DNA from: Flavobacteriaceae bacterium | Lineage (GTDB): Bacteria; Bacteroidota; Bacteroidia; Flavobacteriales; Flavobacteriaceae | Assembly (NCBI GenBank): GCA_019634365.1 | Contig: JAHQVM010000009.1 | Coordinates: 1 to 64,000 of the forward strand | Direction of reading: 5' to 3' | DNA length: 64,000 nucleotides | Shown here: in pieces, positions 27,515 to 37,864 of the stretch | Numbering within the stretch: the stretch's first letter is position 1 | Layout: the number at the start of each line of letters is the position of its first letter | Program-made: the position numbers and the translations under genes | The notes under the pieces: model-generated | The model's database searches: none | What the model was told of the DNA's origin: nothing | Seen by the model: the letters and a program-made list of their open reading frames with translations, nothing else

Positions 27515-28788
27515 TACACTATATAATACAGGTAATCGTTTGCCAATTGCTTTTTTTGGTGGTTTACGACCTCTTTCTAAAAAGGGAGACCTTTTTTGGT
27601 CTAAATAGGGCCTATTTAATTCTTACGCCCCTCTTCAGCTTTCTTATTCCGTTAATGGAAGTTTCTCTAATAACGCAAAGCATTCCGCAGGCCTATCAGC
27701 TGCAACTTCCCGAAATCATAGTAGGAGGATCTGAGATTGTTGCATCTTCCTTTTATGCAGATTGGATGAAATATCTGTTGATTTTCTGGGCTCTTGGCGC
27801 TTTAAGTAGCCTCTGTTTTTTTGGCTACAAATGGTTCCGATACTTGAGGTTGAAGAATTCCGGCACCGTAGTAAAACAAACCGATTTCACTTTGGTGGAA
27901 CTCCCGGGAACCTCCATTGCATTTAGTTTTTTCAAGCATGTATTTCTAGGGGAGGATTTAACACAAAAGCAGCGGAAGAGTATCCTGAAACACGAGTTGG
28001 TTCATGTTAGGGATAAGCATACTTGGGATTTATTGTGGTTCGAACTGTTGCGTATCCTGTTTTGGTTCAACCCCTTAATCTATGTATACCAGAAGCGAAT
28101 TACGGTACTTCAGGAATATATCGCGGATGAAAAGGCCATAGGTGACAGTGGCAAAAAAGAATATTATGAGAGTCTTTTGTCCACCATTTTTCAAACCGAA
28201 TCCATATCATTTATCAATACATTTTTTAATCATTCAATAATCAAAAATCGAATCGTTATGTTACAAAAATCAAAATCGAAGAACAGTGCCAAATGGAAAT
28301 ACCTATGGGTGCTCCCCGTATTGGGAATTATGTTTACCTACACGGCCTGTAGTGAAGGTAATGCTCAGGAATCTGAGCCCGAAACTGTGGTAGAAGGCCA
28401 TTTGGTAGGGGAAAATCCTTCTGAAAAAGATAAAGAGTACGCTTTCAAGGAAATTGAACAGGTTCCTGTTTATCCCGGATGTGAAGGACTTCAAGACCAA
28501 GAGGCACAAAAGTGTTTCACTCAAAAGATTACGGAATTTGTGATGGCTAATTTCAATGTGAAATCTGCAGACAAATTGGGTCTGGAAGGAAGACAGCGCA
28601 TATCGTCCATTTTTAAGATCGATAAAGAAGGAAATGTCACCGACGTGAAGGTGCGTGCACCGCATCCAGAATTAGAGGAGATCGTTCAAGAGGTAATTAC
28701 TAAATTACCGCAAATGCAACCGGGTAAAGTAGATGGCAGACCCGTCACTGTTCGGTATGCCCTGCCCATTATTTTTGCGGTCGAATAA
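27511..28788 (+). CDS. M56 (BlaR1-like) metallopeptidase with C-terminal TonB-CTD-like domain
   Basis: HELVHVRDKHTWD zinc motif; C-terminus 'VPVYPGCEGL...ISSIFKIDKEGNVTDVKVRAPHPELEE'. Confidence 0.92.
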   Translation: MIHYIIQVIVCQLLFLVVYDLFLKRETFFGLNRAYLILTPLFSFLIPLMEVSLITQSIPQAYQLQLPEIIVGGSEIVASSFYADWMKYLLIFWALGALSSLCFFGYKWFRYLRLKNSGTVVKQTDFTLVELPGTSIAFSFFKHVFLGEDLTQKQRKSILKHELVHVRDKHTWDLLWFELLRILFWFNPLIYVYQKRITVLQEYIADEKAIGDSGKKEYYESLLSTIFQTESISFINTFFNHSIIKNRIVMLQKSKSKNSAKWKYLWVLPVLGIMFTYTACSEGNAQESEPETVVEGHLVGENPSEKDKEYAFKEIEQVPVYPGCEGLQDQEAQKCFTQKITEFVMANFNVKSADKLGLEGRQRISSIFKIDKEGNVTDVKVRAPHPELEEIVQEVITKLPQMQPGKVDGRPVTVRYALPIIFAVE

Positions 28789-28810
28789 TACGGAACGCAC
28801 ATCTCATAAA

Positions 28811-28841
28811 AGAAGCCGAAGGAAATCCTTCGGTTTTTTTG
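28811..28841 (+). terminator. Intrinsic terminator
   Basis: CCGAAGGAAATCCTTCGG followed by T7. Confidence 0.9.
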
Positions 28842-28963
28842 TTGGTGATTTTTTGGGTGTAAAATCTCCTGAAATTCAAAAGATTAGAAAAGGAGTCGTG
28901 TTAAAAATTTAAAAATTTTCAGGAGGTTTTGCCCATGGGTTGTTTTAGTTTCAAATACTGACT

Positions 28964-30538
28964 ATGAAACAACATCGCCTCCAAATCGCATTGACCATCG
29001 CGGCACTTTTGGTATGTACATTTACCATTTCCAAGATCATTTCCTTGTCGAAAATCCAAGTGGATTTTGCAGGAGAAACCTTATACAACGTAACCCATAA
29101 ATATTATTATAAAACCCAAGAGAATGGAGGGAGAATAAAGTGGTTTCTTCCCCAGAACAATGGCAGACAACATATTTCTCAAGTAGCCCTCCCCAAAACA
29201 ACGCAGGCTTTGGCCTCCCGGGAACTTCACAATGAAAATGTTTTGGGAGAGTGGCTCACAAGCGAAAATCATTCCTACGGGGAGTTGGAATATTCCTATA
29301 CGTTTTCTGGAAAGTCGCAACAATTTTCAGTACCCACCCATTTTGAAAACCCCACCAAGGAGTTGGCTCAGTTTTTAACGGCTTCAGAATATGTTCAGGT
29401 GAACGATCCGCGCATTACCGAAGTCGCTCAAGAGCTATCCAAAGCTATTTCCAGTGATCGAAAAGTATTGGAAAATGTTTACAACTTTGTTACCCGCATT
29501 CCTACAGCCCCCATTCATACCCGTACCGACGCGGTATCAGTATTGGACAGAAAAAGTGCTTCATGCAATGGGAAAAGTAGATTGTTCTTGGCATTGGTTC
29601 GCAATTTGGGAATGCCTTCACGCCTCAAGGGAGGCCTCATTCTCGAATCTACGAGTAAGCGTACTTCCCATGTCTGGGTAGAGGTCTTCATTAATGGACA
29701 ATGGATTCCATTCGATACGACCAATAATCATTTCGCTTTCCTTCCTGCCAATTATTTAGAAATTTACCAAGGCGATGAATCCCTTTTAACCCGTTCTTCC
29801 AAAATGGAATTCGACTATGTCTATGAGATGGAAGAGCTTTCCAGCGTTAACTTTATGGGAATGACCTTTCAAAATGTAGAGCAGGTTTCTTCTTTTTCGT
29901 TGGTACATCTGGTTCAGAATAAATTGATTTCTGAAAAGAATCTCTTCTTACTACTCATGCTTCCGTTGGGAGGGTTCTTCGTGGCATTTTTACGCAACGT
30001 GGTAGGATTGAAAACCTTCGGGGTATTCCTGCCGGTCCTGATTGCATTCTCACTTTTTGAAACAGGATTTGGTCTTGGCCTATTGTTATTTTTATTCCTG
30101 ATATTTTTGGTGGGTGCCGTTTCCCGGCCTTTTCAAAGCATCGGGTTGCTCCATACCCCAAAACTGGTCATTTCCTTAAGTGTTATGGTCGTCATTATGC
30201 TGGTGGGAAGTTATCTGGGATGGGCGGCCAAAATCCCTTGGTTATCGGCCCTCACATTTTTCCCTATAATCATATTGACCATTTCCGCAGAGAAATTCTC
30301 CAATCTCATTGTTGAAGATGGTTTTGGAAAGGCCAGTGGAATTCTTTTTCAAACGTTGATTGCCGTAAGTTTTTGTTACCTCATTCTATCGATGAAATCC
30401 TTGGGTACTCTTCTTATGATTTTTCCGGAGATCATAGTAATGGTTATCCTGTTTTCTATTCTTCTGGGTCGCTATGTAGGCTTCCGCTGGACAGAGCTTA
30501 TTCGGTTTAAACCTTTATTGAATTTTAAAACGGCTTAA
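28964..30538 (+). CDS. Transglutaminase-like domain fused to 7TM region (UUP1-type)
   Basis: 'SCNGKSRLFLALVRNLGMPSRLKGGL', 'TSHVWVEVFINGQWIPFDTTNN', then seven hydrophobic segments. Confidence 0.85.
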   Translation: MKQHRLQIALTIAALLVCTFTISKIISLSKIQVDFAGETLYNVTHKYYYKTQENGGRIKWFLPQNNGRQHISQVALPKTTQALASRELHNENVLGEWLTSENHSYGELEYSYTFSGKSQQFSVPTHFENPTKELAQFLTASEYVQVNDPRITEVAQELSKAISSDRKVLENVYNFVTRIPTAPIHTRTDAVSVLDRKSASCNGKSRLFLALVRNLGMPSRLKGGLILESTSKRTSHVWVEVFINGQWIPFDTTNNHFAFLPANYLEIYQGDESLLTRSSKMEFDYVYEMEELSSVNFMGMTFQNVEQVSSFSLVHLVQNKLISEKNLFLLLMLPLGGFFVAFLRNVVGLKTFGVFLPVLIAFSLFETGFGLGLLLFLFLIFLVGAVSRPFQSIGLLHTPKLVISLSVMVVIMLVGSYLGWAAKIPWLSALTFFPIIILTISAEKFSNLIVEDGFGKASGILFQTLIAVSFCYLILSMKSLGTLLMIFPEIIVMVILFSILLGRYVGFRWTELIRFKPLLNFKTA

Positions 30539-30539
30539 C

Positions 30540-31412
30540 ATGTTCTCCAAACTGTTCAAAATAGAAAACCCGAAGGGAGTCATGGGGATCAATCGCCGAA
30601 ACCTGGAGTTGGTGTACAAATACAATCATCCCAAGCATTACCGGTGGGCAGATGATAAGGTTTTGACCAAAGAGTTGCTGGAGGAAAACGGTATTGCCAC
30701 TGCTAAAACCTACGCTGTGATCAAGAAAACCGGAAACACCCGTAGCAAATGGGAACATTGCAAGGCCTATGATGCTGTAGCCATAAAGCCGGCCAATGGT
30801 TGCGGTGGAGATGGGATAAAAATTCTTAAAAAGGACAACGAAGGATCTTTTAGATCCGGCGGCAAGATTTGGGACGATGCAAAGGTTTACAAGCATATTA
30901 CCAGTATCGTTTCTGGATTTTTTTCCATGAATTCGTCCGATAGTTGTTTGATAGAAAAATGTATCATTCCACATCCTTTTTTTGCTGAAATCTATGATGC
31001 TGGAGTGCCCGATTTTCGGGTAATCACTTTAAAGGGAACTCCTATTATGGCGATGCTTCGTATGCCCACTTCAAAAAGCGATGGTAAGGCGAATTTACAC
31101 CAAAATGGAGTGGGCATCGGCATCGATATGAATAAAGGGATCCTTACCCAAGTATACGATGGTAAAAGATATTCCATGACCCATCCAGACAATCCAACAC
31201 CCATAAATGGAAAGAAGATTCCATGTTGGAAAGAAATACTCGCCTTATCCAAAAAGACAGCCAAAGTATTTCCCTTGGATTACCTAGGAATTGATATTGT
31301 GATTGATGCGACTGAAGGCCCGCAGATCATGGAGGTGAATGTACGTCCCGGTTTAGGGATCCAATTAGTAAATCGCTGCGGGCTTCAGCAAGCGATCGAA
31401 GATCAGTTTTAA
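30540..31412 (+). CDS. Alpha-L-glutamate ligase-like protein (RimK-like ATP-grasp)
   Basis: GINRRNLELVYKYNHPKHYRWADDKVLTKELLEENGI; KPANGCGGDGI; EVNVRPGLGIQLVNR. Confidence 0.9.
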   Translation: MFSKLFKIENPKGVMGINRRNLELVYKYNHPKHYRWADDKVLTKELLEENGIATAKTYAVIKKTGNTRSKWEHCKAYDAVAIKPANGCGGDGIKILKKDNEGSFRSGGKIWDDAKVYKHITSIVSGFFSMNSSDSCLIEKCIIPHPFFAEIYDAGVPDFRVITLKGTPIMAMLRMPTSKSDGKANLHQNGVGIGIDMNKGILTQVYDGKRYSMTHPDNPTPINGKKIPCWKEILALSKKTAKVFPLDYLGIDIVIDATEGPQIMEVNVRPGLGIQLVNRCGLQQAIEDQF

Positions 31413-31428
31413 CTTAAAACCAACAGCT

Positions 31429-32556
31429 ATGAAACATACCATCACTTTTATATTCTTTTTTGCACTGCCATGGATAGCCATGTCGCAAACAGAACAACAA
31501 CTGGAGATAGAAACCCAAGGAGGTTATGAGTATAATTATTTTAAGAGTCCAGATCAATTGATTCGGGAGGGTACTTTGCTAGAGGCCGATAGTCTTATAG
31601 CAAGCAGTGCCTTTCAGGATGTAAAGGCTGCGTATCGTTATAAAAAGGAATGGGGTTATCACGGTCTCTCCATTTCAGCCACACCCCAAGCCCGTATTTT
31701 CTACGATCAGACTGAAGATTCATATTGGCAAGCCCGCGTTAGAGCCAATTACACCTACAAATGGACACGGAAACTGAAACTTTTGGCCGAAGCCTCCTTT
31801 AAAAGGATGAATCGCGAAGGATTGGATGGGGCCCAGGATATACTTATCAATCCGTTAGGGTATACCAACTATGGCGCTGCAGTAGGTGTTGAAGGCCGTT
31901 GGCTAAAGAATAATAAAACCAAGATTGAAGGATTCTATAATTTCCGGAATTTCGATGCTTTCGGTATTCGGGATTTGCAATTCGACGAAAAAGGAGTGTC
32001 ACTGAGTAGTATTCAATCCTTCAAAAGTAATGAATTGAAACATCGATTCGGATTCACGGGAACCTACAAACAACGATTGTATGATACGTTCAATGCTTCT
32101 GATGAAATTCCCAATGGCACGCGGGATTGGCGTTATTTGAAAGGGAATGTTTTTTATGAGTTCCCCATCAGCAAAGCAATAGAATTGGTGCCCAGTTTTC
32201 AAGTGAGTACGCGGATCGATGTGCAGGAGCAGCGCTCTGGTTTTACCCAATACGGCCCGAAACTAGCCCTAAAGGTTACTACGGCCAAAACACGAATTCG
32301 TAGTTCATTCCTTTTTTCTACCCGCGATTACACCACTTTGGAGGCACGAAATAATGATGGCCTCATTGGGGAAAAGATAAAATACGAGTACGCCGATTTC
32401 AATTTTTCTTTGGAGCATTCAATAGGTCAGAATCTGTACGCAACTTTAAACGTGTATAGTAGGGTGCGTACGACCAATTATACCGATTTGGATGCCCGAT
32501 CCTTCCGCGGTTATAGGAATCAATATGCCGCCTTAGGCTTTAGTTGGAAGTTGTAG
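31429..32556 (+). CDS. Secreted/outer-membrane beta-barrel-like protein
   Basis: Signal peptide, alternating aromatic beta strands, C-terminal aromatic strand 'YAALGFSWKL'. Confidence 0.7.
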   Translation: MKHTITFIFFFALPWIAMSQTEQQLEIETQGGYEYNYFKSPDQLIREGTLLEADSLIASSAFQDVKAAYRYKKEWGYHGLSISATPQARIFYDQTEDSYWQARVRANYTYKWTRKLKLLAEASFKRMNREGLDGAQDILINPLGYTNYGAAVGVEGRWLKNNKTKIEGFYNFRNFDAFGIRDLQFDEKGVSLSSIQSFKSNELKHRFGFTGTYKQRLYDTFNASDEIPNGTRDWRYLKGNVFYEFPISKAIELVPSFQVSTRIDVQEQRSGFTQYGPKLALKVTTAKTRIRSSFLFSTRDYTTLEARNNDGLIGEKIKYEYADFNFSLEHSIGQNLYATLNVYSRVRTTNYTDLDARSFRGYRNQYAALGFSWKL

Positions 32557-32560
32557 TATT

Positions 32561-34174
32561 TTAGACTGAGTTTGCCTTCAGCAAGCTTATGGAAACGGTG
32601 GCAAAGTCGGTATCGGGGAATTTTCGGAAGGCATTCATATCTGGGGTTAGACCCGCCTCCCGAACCAAGGTTAAGAATTCCTCCAATTCTATGATGTACT
32701 GATCGGAATACCCATGGGTAAGATCGTAGGCCGTTGCTGCAGTTCCTCCCAAATGGCTAGCGACCAAACTGGGGTCCACGGTATGCAATTCGATCAATAG
32801 CAATCCAAATTTGCCCACAAAGGGGGACCACTTTTCCATATGCTCTTTTAGGGATAAAGCGACTAGGTTATTATCTAGTTTTTTACCACGGTACGCATAG
32901 GCCCCTGTGGATCCAGTAACATGGGACGGAGAACTTATGGGATCTTCCCAAACCCGATTGTGGTCCAAAAAGGATCGCACATTGAGCAGGTCTTCCAAAT
33001 CAATATCGTATTGGTTCTTCAGATCATTTGCCAAAAGTTTGGGTTTCCCAATATCACCCCAAATAATTTTGGCCCATATATCGGACTGGATCAGACGGGT
33101 TCTAGCTACCTTCAAGGCGGCTTTATTGTAATCTACTCCAATGATTTGCAAAGGGTACTCATCTAATAAGGTTCCTCGTAGGGTTTGATTTTCAATTACG
33201 GAAAACAAATGCTGTAAGAAGGCTCCATTTCCACAGCCCATATCCAGAATGCCTTTGGGTTGTTCTTTTATGGGTTTGTTGAAAAGCTCGATGATGATCT
33301 CCTCGACCACCTTAAAATAGGCACTATGAGCACCACCACTTCCCCAAATGTTCATTTCCCGATCTACGTGAATTTCGTCCGAACCTGAGGTGCTTGGCAG
33401 CAATAAAGGATCCCCGAAGAGTAATGCATCCAATTTTCGCAAGGTGGGGATATAGGAAACCGTAACGCCATAGGCACTGGCTCTTTTGGCGAAGAACAAT
33501 CCGAGATCGGTAAATTCGTAAGACCCATTTTTTATGGAAAACCATCCCAATTCGGTTAGGATTTTTAGCAGACGATCAAAGGCCTGATAATCTTCATGGA
33601 ATTCTTCCGATCGGAAACGCGATTCCATAAAGTATTTATGAAACATACCGCTCATACCTAGATGAACAATGGTGGGGCCCACGATAATGCCTTCGATATG
33701 GGTTAAGATTTGTTCTTCGATTTTTCGGTGCAGTTCATTTTCGGAAAGTGAGATGCCATAATTATCGCGATATTGGGTATAGATTTCTTCCAGTTTTCGG
33801 AAGGGTTCGATCTCGAATTTCCGGGGATGGAAGTCTTCGGTCATTTTTAGAAGTTCCACCACATCTTTGTACAAATGAAAATAACTAAAGGCTATCTCGG
33901 AGGCTGCATTGGTCTCATAACTCACGATGTTATTTTCATTGTCAACATTCTGTACGAGCCATCCTTGTGAGCAGAGCCCCCGAAGGGCCACATTCAAATA
34001 ACCGTCGTTGGCTTTAAATTGTTCGGCCATCTCTTTAAGGGTTGCCTTTTTATGCTCAAGTAAATAATCGGTGACGCCATATGTTTTTAATGCATAAGCC
34101 GTTGGACAGATTACGATACCATCGAGATGGCGAAATAAGGTGTTGCGTAGTGTTGCTTTTAGATTTGAATTCAT
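32561..34174 (-). CDS. SAM-dependent methyltransferase with tandem winged-helix-like N-terminal regions (AprA-like MT architecture)
   Basis: GILDMGCGNGAFLQHLF motif I; two N-terminal 'HLDGIVICPTAYAL' / 'HIEGIIVGPTIVHL' repeats. Confidence 0.75.
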   Translation of the reverse strand: MNSNLKATLRNTLFRHLDGIVICPTAYALKTYGVTDYLLEHKKATLKEMAEQFKANDGYLNVALRGLCSQGWLVQNVDNENNIVSYETNAASEIAFSYFHLYKDVVELLKMTEDFHPRKFEIEPFRKLEEIYTQYRDNYGISLSENELHRKIEEQILTHIEGIIVGPTIVHLGMSGMFHKYFMESRFRSEEFHEDYQAFDRLLKILTELGWFSIKNGSYEFTDLGLFFAKRASAYGVTVSYIPTLRKLDALLFGDPLLLPSTSGSDEIHVDREMNIWGSGGAHSAYFKVVEEIIIELFNKPIKEQPKGILDMGCGNGAFLQHLFSVIENQTLRGTLLDEYPLQIIGVDYNKAALKVARTRLIQSDIWAKIIWGDIGKPKLLANDLKNQYDIDLEDLLNVRSFLDHNRVWEDPISSPSHVTGSTGAYAYRGKKLDNNLVALSLKEHMEKWSPFVGKFGLLLIELHTVDPSLVASHLGGTAATAYDLTHGYSDQYIIELEEFLTLVREAGLTPDMNAFRKFPDTDFATVSISLLKANSV

Positions 34175-34366
34175 AAGAATTTAAATAACGACAACAGTCA
34201 TAAAATGATGAATATCTTTTTTAACGATTTCGTTTTGAGGAGATGCTTCCCTAAAGTTAGAAAGTTTCATCAAATAATGGCAATTCCATCTTAAATATCC
34301 TTTAATTATAGCTATTGAATCGTCGTTTCCCCAAAATTTGTACATTCGGTATTGCGAAATACAAAT

Positions 34367-34855
34367 ATGGGACGGGCTTTTTTGTGCATGCTACTGGTGA
34401 CTTTAAGTTCCTGTCAATGGTTCGAAACCGAAAAAATCTCATCGGAAACCTTTTACGAAGAAGATTTAAAGACCATTGATTGGGAAGACGTGGATCAATA
34501 TCCTTCATTTAGTGCTTGCGATCATCTTATTGAAAAGGAGGAAAAGAAGCGTTGTTTCGAATCGCATATTACCACACCTATTTACAAGACCCTATCTTCA
34601 AAAAACATTGTGGCCCATCACGATCTAAATGATACGGTTTGGGTGCATTTTACCATAACCAAAGAGGGAAATTTTAAGCAGGTAAAAACAGAAATGGATA
34701 GCCTGTTGCGACTCCAATTGCCCTTGTTGGAATCCTGGATCATAAATAGCATCGATTCCCTGCCAACCTTGGCTCCAGCACAGAAAAGGAGTACGCCGGT
34801 AGAAACCCGTTTTGGCCTACCCGTTGTAATTAAAACCGATGTGCCTAAAGGTTAA
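34367..34855 (+). CDS. Lipoprotein with TonB C-terminal-like domain
   Basis: Lipobox LVTLSSC; 'YPSFSACDHL...KKRCFESHI...VWVHFTITKEGNFKQVKTE' resembles TonB CTD family. Confidence 0.65.
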   Translation: MGRAFLCMLLVTLSSCQWFETEKISSETFYEEDLKTIDWEDVDQYPSFSACDHLIEKEEKKRCFESHITTPIYKTLSSKNIVAHHDLNDTVWVHFTITKEGNFKQVKTEMDSLLRLQLPLLESWIINSIDSLPTLAPAQKRSTPVETRFGLPVVIKTDVPKG

Positions 34856-35720
34856 ATTTATACCCTAGCACAAAATCCATGGGAAATTCCCCGTTGTCGT
34901 TTAAGTTAAGGGCAACAATATCGTAGTACGCCAGCGTAATAAATCCTTGACCCAATGGAATGTCTGCCCCCAAACCAAATGAGAAGGGCGCTTGAAATTC
35001 CCCACCGGAATTACTGAAGGTATCCAGGGTCGCCGGATTGCTATCAGGATCGGGAATGTTGGGAGAAAGGTATACGTAATCGGCAATCTTGGTATTAATG
35101 AAGATGTCCACGCTTTTGGAATACACAAACTTGAATCGGTAGTTGAAAGACAATTGGGAGGAATTAACATCGTAGTCGCTGGAAGCAAAAATCTGCCGAA
35201 ACTGAAATACCAAACTGTGCCTTTTCAATCCGGCTTCATCGATCAATTCGAAGTCGATTCCCGCTTGTGGCAGTAAGGTATTGTCTGGATTGGGGATATA
35301 CGGATAATTGGTCATCCCAATAAACCCACCCAAACGGGTTTTCAATACCACCTTTTCCTCTTCCATATCGAAAGAAGGATCTACGGCTTTGTTGTAACGG
35401 ATAAAAAACCGCCTTAGACTCGGAAGATTGAGATTCACCTTGGTCTCGCTCAAAGTAGCGTGGTCCCCTGTTTGTTCTCGAAGAACTTCTTTGTATTCTT
35501 CTTGATACTTTTTATTAACGCGCGTATTCTTTAGCTCGCGAACGTCGTCTCCTTTTTTGGAGAAATAGCGGTATTCTCCATCGATGATATTCCACAATAG
35601 AGTCAAATTTCCCTCAACCTCTGTTTTTAGGGTATAAGCCGAGCCATCTACTTCGTATACTTGTTGACCAAAGAGGCCCAGGGTGCAGAAAAGGGCGAGG
35701 AGTGCCAGTAAGCGCTTCAT
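34845..35720 (-). CDS. Hypothetical secreted/outer-membrane protein
   Basis: Signal peptide, beta-rich, 291 aa. Confidence 0.7.
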   Translation of the reverse strand: MKRLLALLALFCTLGLFGQQVYEVDGSAYTLKTEVEGNLTLLWNIIDGEYRYFSKKGDDVRELKNTRVNKKYQEEYKEVLREQTGDHATLSETKVNLNLPSLRRFFIRYNKAVDPSFDMEEEKVVLKTRLGGFIGMTNYPYIPNPDNTLLPQAGIDFELIDEAGLKRHSLVFQFRQIFASSDYDVNSSQLSFNYRFKFVYSKSVDIFINTKIADYVYLSPNIPDPDSNPATLDTFSNSGGEFQAPFSFGLGADIPLGQGFITLAYYDIVALNLNDNGEFPMDFVLGYKFNL

Positions 35721-35769
35721 AACTACAGATTTGGTTTAGCTAAAGGTATAAAAATAATTGAAACCCCTT

Positions 35770-36894
35770 TTATTTGCTATGGGTTCTTCCCTTCCATTGA
35801 TAAGGGCCGTTTAGACTACCGAAGATAACCGTCATGACAATAAAGGGATAGGCCAAAATGGATACCACTGTGGTAAAAATGGGGAGGCGTTTATTAAAAA
35901 AGCTTGCCATGAGTGTTAGTGCCAGTACATCGAAAGAAAACTTCATAAAGATAAAAGCAAGGTAATATTCCCCGCTTCTTGGGAAGAATGAAAACCCGAG
36001 CAAAGCGGCTAGAAAAAAGAGGTTGGAGATAAAAACTCCAGCTCCCACCCATTTTACCCAAGGGTTTTTTTGTTCCGATATTTTGGAGGCCCAACGGATT
36101 CTTTGCTGTATGGCTTGGCTCCAAGTCCCTTCCGGCTCCGTTTTAACGGCTGCATCAGGATGCTTCAAAAAATAAACCCCTTTGGGAAATGCGGTTTTCA
36201 TTTTTTCCAAGAGGAAAACATCGTCACCACTTGCGATATGATCGTTGCCTGAGTAACCATCCACTTCTTCGAATGCAGATTTTTTGTAGGCCAAATTGGC
36301 ACCATTATTCAACAAAGGTGCATGCCATCCAAAACTGCCCATGGCGACCAACTGAAGACTCAACCCGTCCAATACCTGAAACTGACCCAGTACAGAAGCA
36401 CCATTTCGGTACAATACAGGACCACAAATCATTTCCGGATGTTGTTCTACAATACATTGGTTAAAATACTCCAACCACTTTACGGGGATCAAACAGTCCG
36501 CATCGGTAGTGAGTATCCACTCGTGTTTGGCTTTTCGCAATCCCAAACGAAGGGCATCCTTTTTGGGGGATTGGGATACCCTTTCATTTTGAAGGATTCG
36601 AAAGTTGAATTTCACATCCCTGCGCGAGGCTTCGAGAAGTTCCACCCCGTTGTCATCGGAGTCATCATTAATAAAAATGACTTCATAAAAGTCCTTGGGA
36701 TAGGCAAGTCGAGATAGACTGCCCAATAATTCGGGGATGCTTTTGGCTTCATTCCGAAAGGGGATAAGAATCGTAAAACGAATTTCGGGGGGTGTTTTTT
36801 TGGGACGAAAAGTAGCTAACTTAAAATAGCCCAGAAGCAACCACAAAAGGGTGGTTAAATAAATAAGCAATCCTATGGATAATACCGGTATCAT
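35770..36894 (-). CDS. Family 2 glycosyltransferase, membrane-associated
   Basis: FTILIPFRNEAKSIPELLGSLSRLAYPKDFYEVIFINDDSDD; C-terminal TM; ATG at 36894 overlaps upstream stop. Confidence 0.9.
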   Translation of the reverse strand: MIPVLSIGLLIYLTTLLWLLLGYFKLATFRPKKTPPEIRFTILIPFRNEAKSIPELLGSLSRLAYPKDFYEVIFINDDSDDNGVELLEASRRDVKFNFRILQNERVSQSPKKDALRLGLRKAKHEWILTTDADCLIPVKWLEYFNQCIVEQHPEMICGPVLYRNGASVLGQFQVLDGLSLQLVAMGSFGWHAPLLNNGANLAYKKSAFEEVDGYSGNDHIASGDDVFLLEKMKTAFPKGVYFLKHPDAAVKTEPEGTWSQAIQQRIRWASKISEQKNPWVKWVGAGVFISNLFFLAALLGFSFFPRSGEYYLAFIFMKFSFDVLALTLMASFFNKRLPIFTTVVSILAYPFIVMTVIFGSLNGPYQWKGRTHSK

Positions 36895-37832
36895 GGTGCT
36901 TTCTGGGTTATAACGTATGGACTGCCACATAGGGCAGGAAATACAAAATTTAAAAGCCAAGAGGTCATAACCGCGCATGCCACTGTAATCTCATTTACCC
37001 CAACATGGGCGAACAGCCAAAGTGCCACCCCTCCGCGAATGATGACATCTACCAACAAAAAGGAAGGAATCACCGAAACGAATAGGTACATGACAAACAA
37101 TAATGGGTATGCGGTCGTAAGTTCCAAGGGTGCATTAAAGTATTTAAGTAACACATAAAATAACGTGCTGAAAGTAAGGTATCGTATGATCGAAAAAATG
37201 AAAACCTTAACTTTTAAGGAAGTAGAAAGGCCCTTGTAATATCTAGAAACATTGCTAAAAGTAAGGCCTTTGAGCACCAATTCCCGTTCCTTAAAGGCAT
37301 AACCCAAAATTACCATAATAACGGTGATCCCAAGCAAGAGTAATATTTTAGTAAGCGAAAGTGATAAGGTCTTGCGCTGTATGAGTATGATTAGTCCTAC
37401 AATGCCGAAAGCAAGCGTTACCAACATCTGGTTAAGGTTAGCATACAAATTAAGTAGGAGCACCCGTTTTCGTTTTTTCTTTTCGAAGAAAAACGCCTTG
37501 GCGCCATATTCGCCTATACGATTGGGGGTAGCCAAGGAAACCGTATGCGATGCAAGACTTTGCTTTGCCGCCTGCCCAAAAGAAAGTCTATCCAAACTGG
37601 AGGCCAGATGCTGCCATTTTAGGATTTCCACGATCCAGTTTAACGTGGCAAGGGCAAAAAATAACGGTATGGGCCACCAGGGTTTGTTCGATAGGATTTC
37701 AACGAACTCTCTTGGTGATAGGCTCTCATTTCTTGAAAATCTTACATAGATATAGGCAAAAGCTAGGCATATGATTAAAACTTTTAGGGCAATCAAGCCA
37801 TATTGCTTAGATTTGTTGGAGAGGGCTACCAT
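36891..37832 (-). CDS. Lysylphosphatidylglycerol synthase TM region/UPF0104-like membrane protein
   Basis: Multi-TM; 'NRIGEYGAKAFFFEKKKRKRVLLLNLYANLNQM'. Confidence 0.75.
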   Translation of the reverse strand: MVALSNKSKQYGLIALKVLIICLAFAYIYVRFSRNESLSPREFVEILSNKPWWPIPLFFALATLNWIVEILKWQHLASSLDRLSFGQAAKQSLASHTVSLATPNRIGEYGAKAFFFEKKKRKRVLLLNLYANLNQMLVTLAFGIVGLIILIQRKTLSLSLTKILLLLGITVIMVILGYAFKERELVLKGLTFSNVSRYYKGLSTSLKVKVFIFSIIRYLTFSTLFYVLLKYFNAPLELTTAYPLLFVMYLFVSVIPSFLLVDVIIRGGVALWLFAHVGVNEITVACAVMTSWLLNFVFPALCGSPYVITQKAP

Positions 37833-37864
37833 GTGTGGCTAAAGTAATGAAAGTTTTAGACTGA

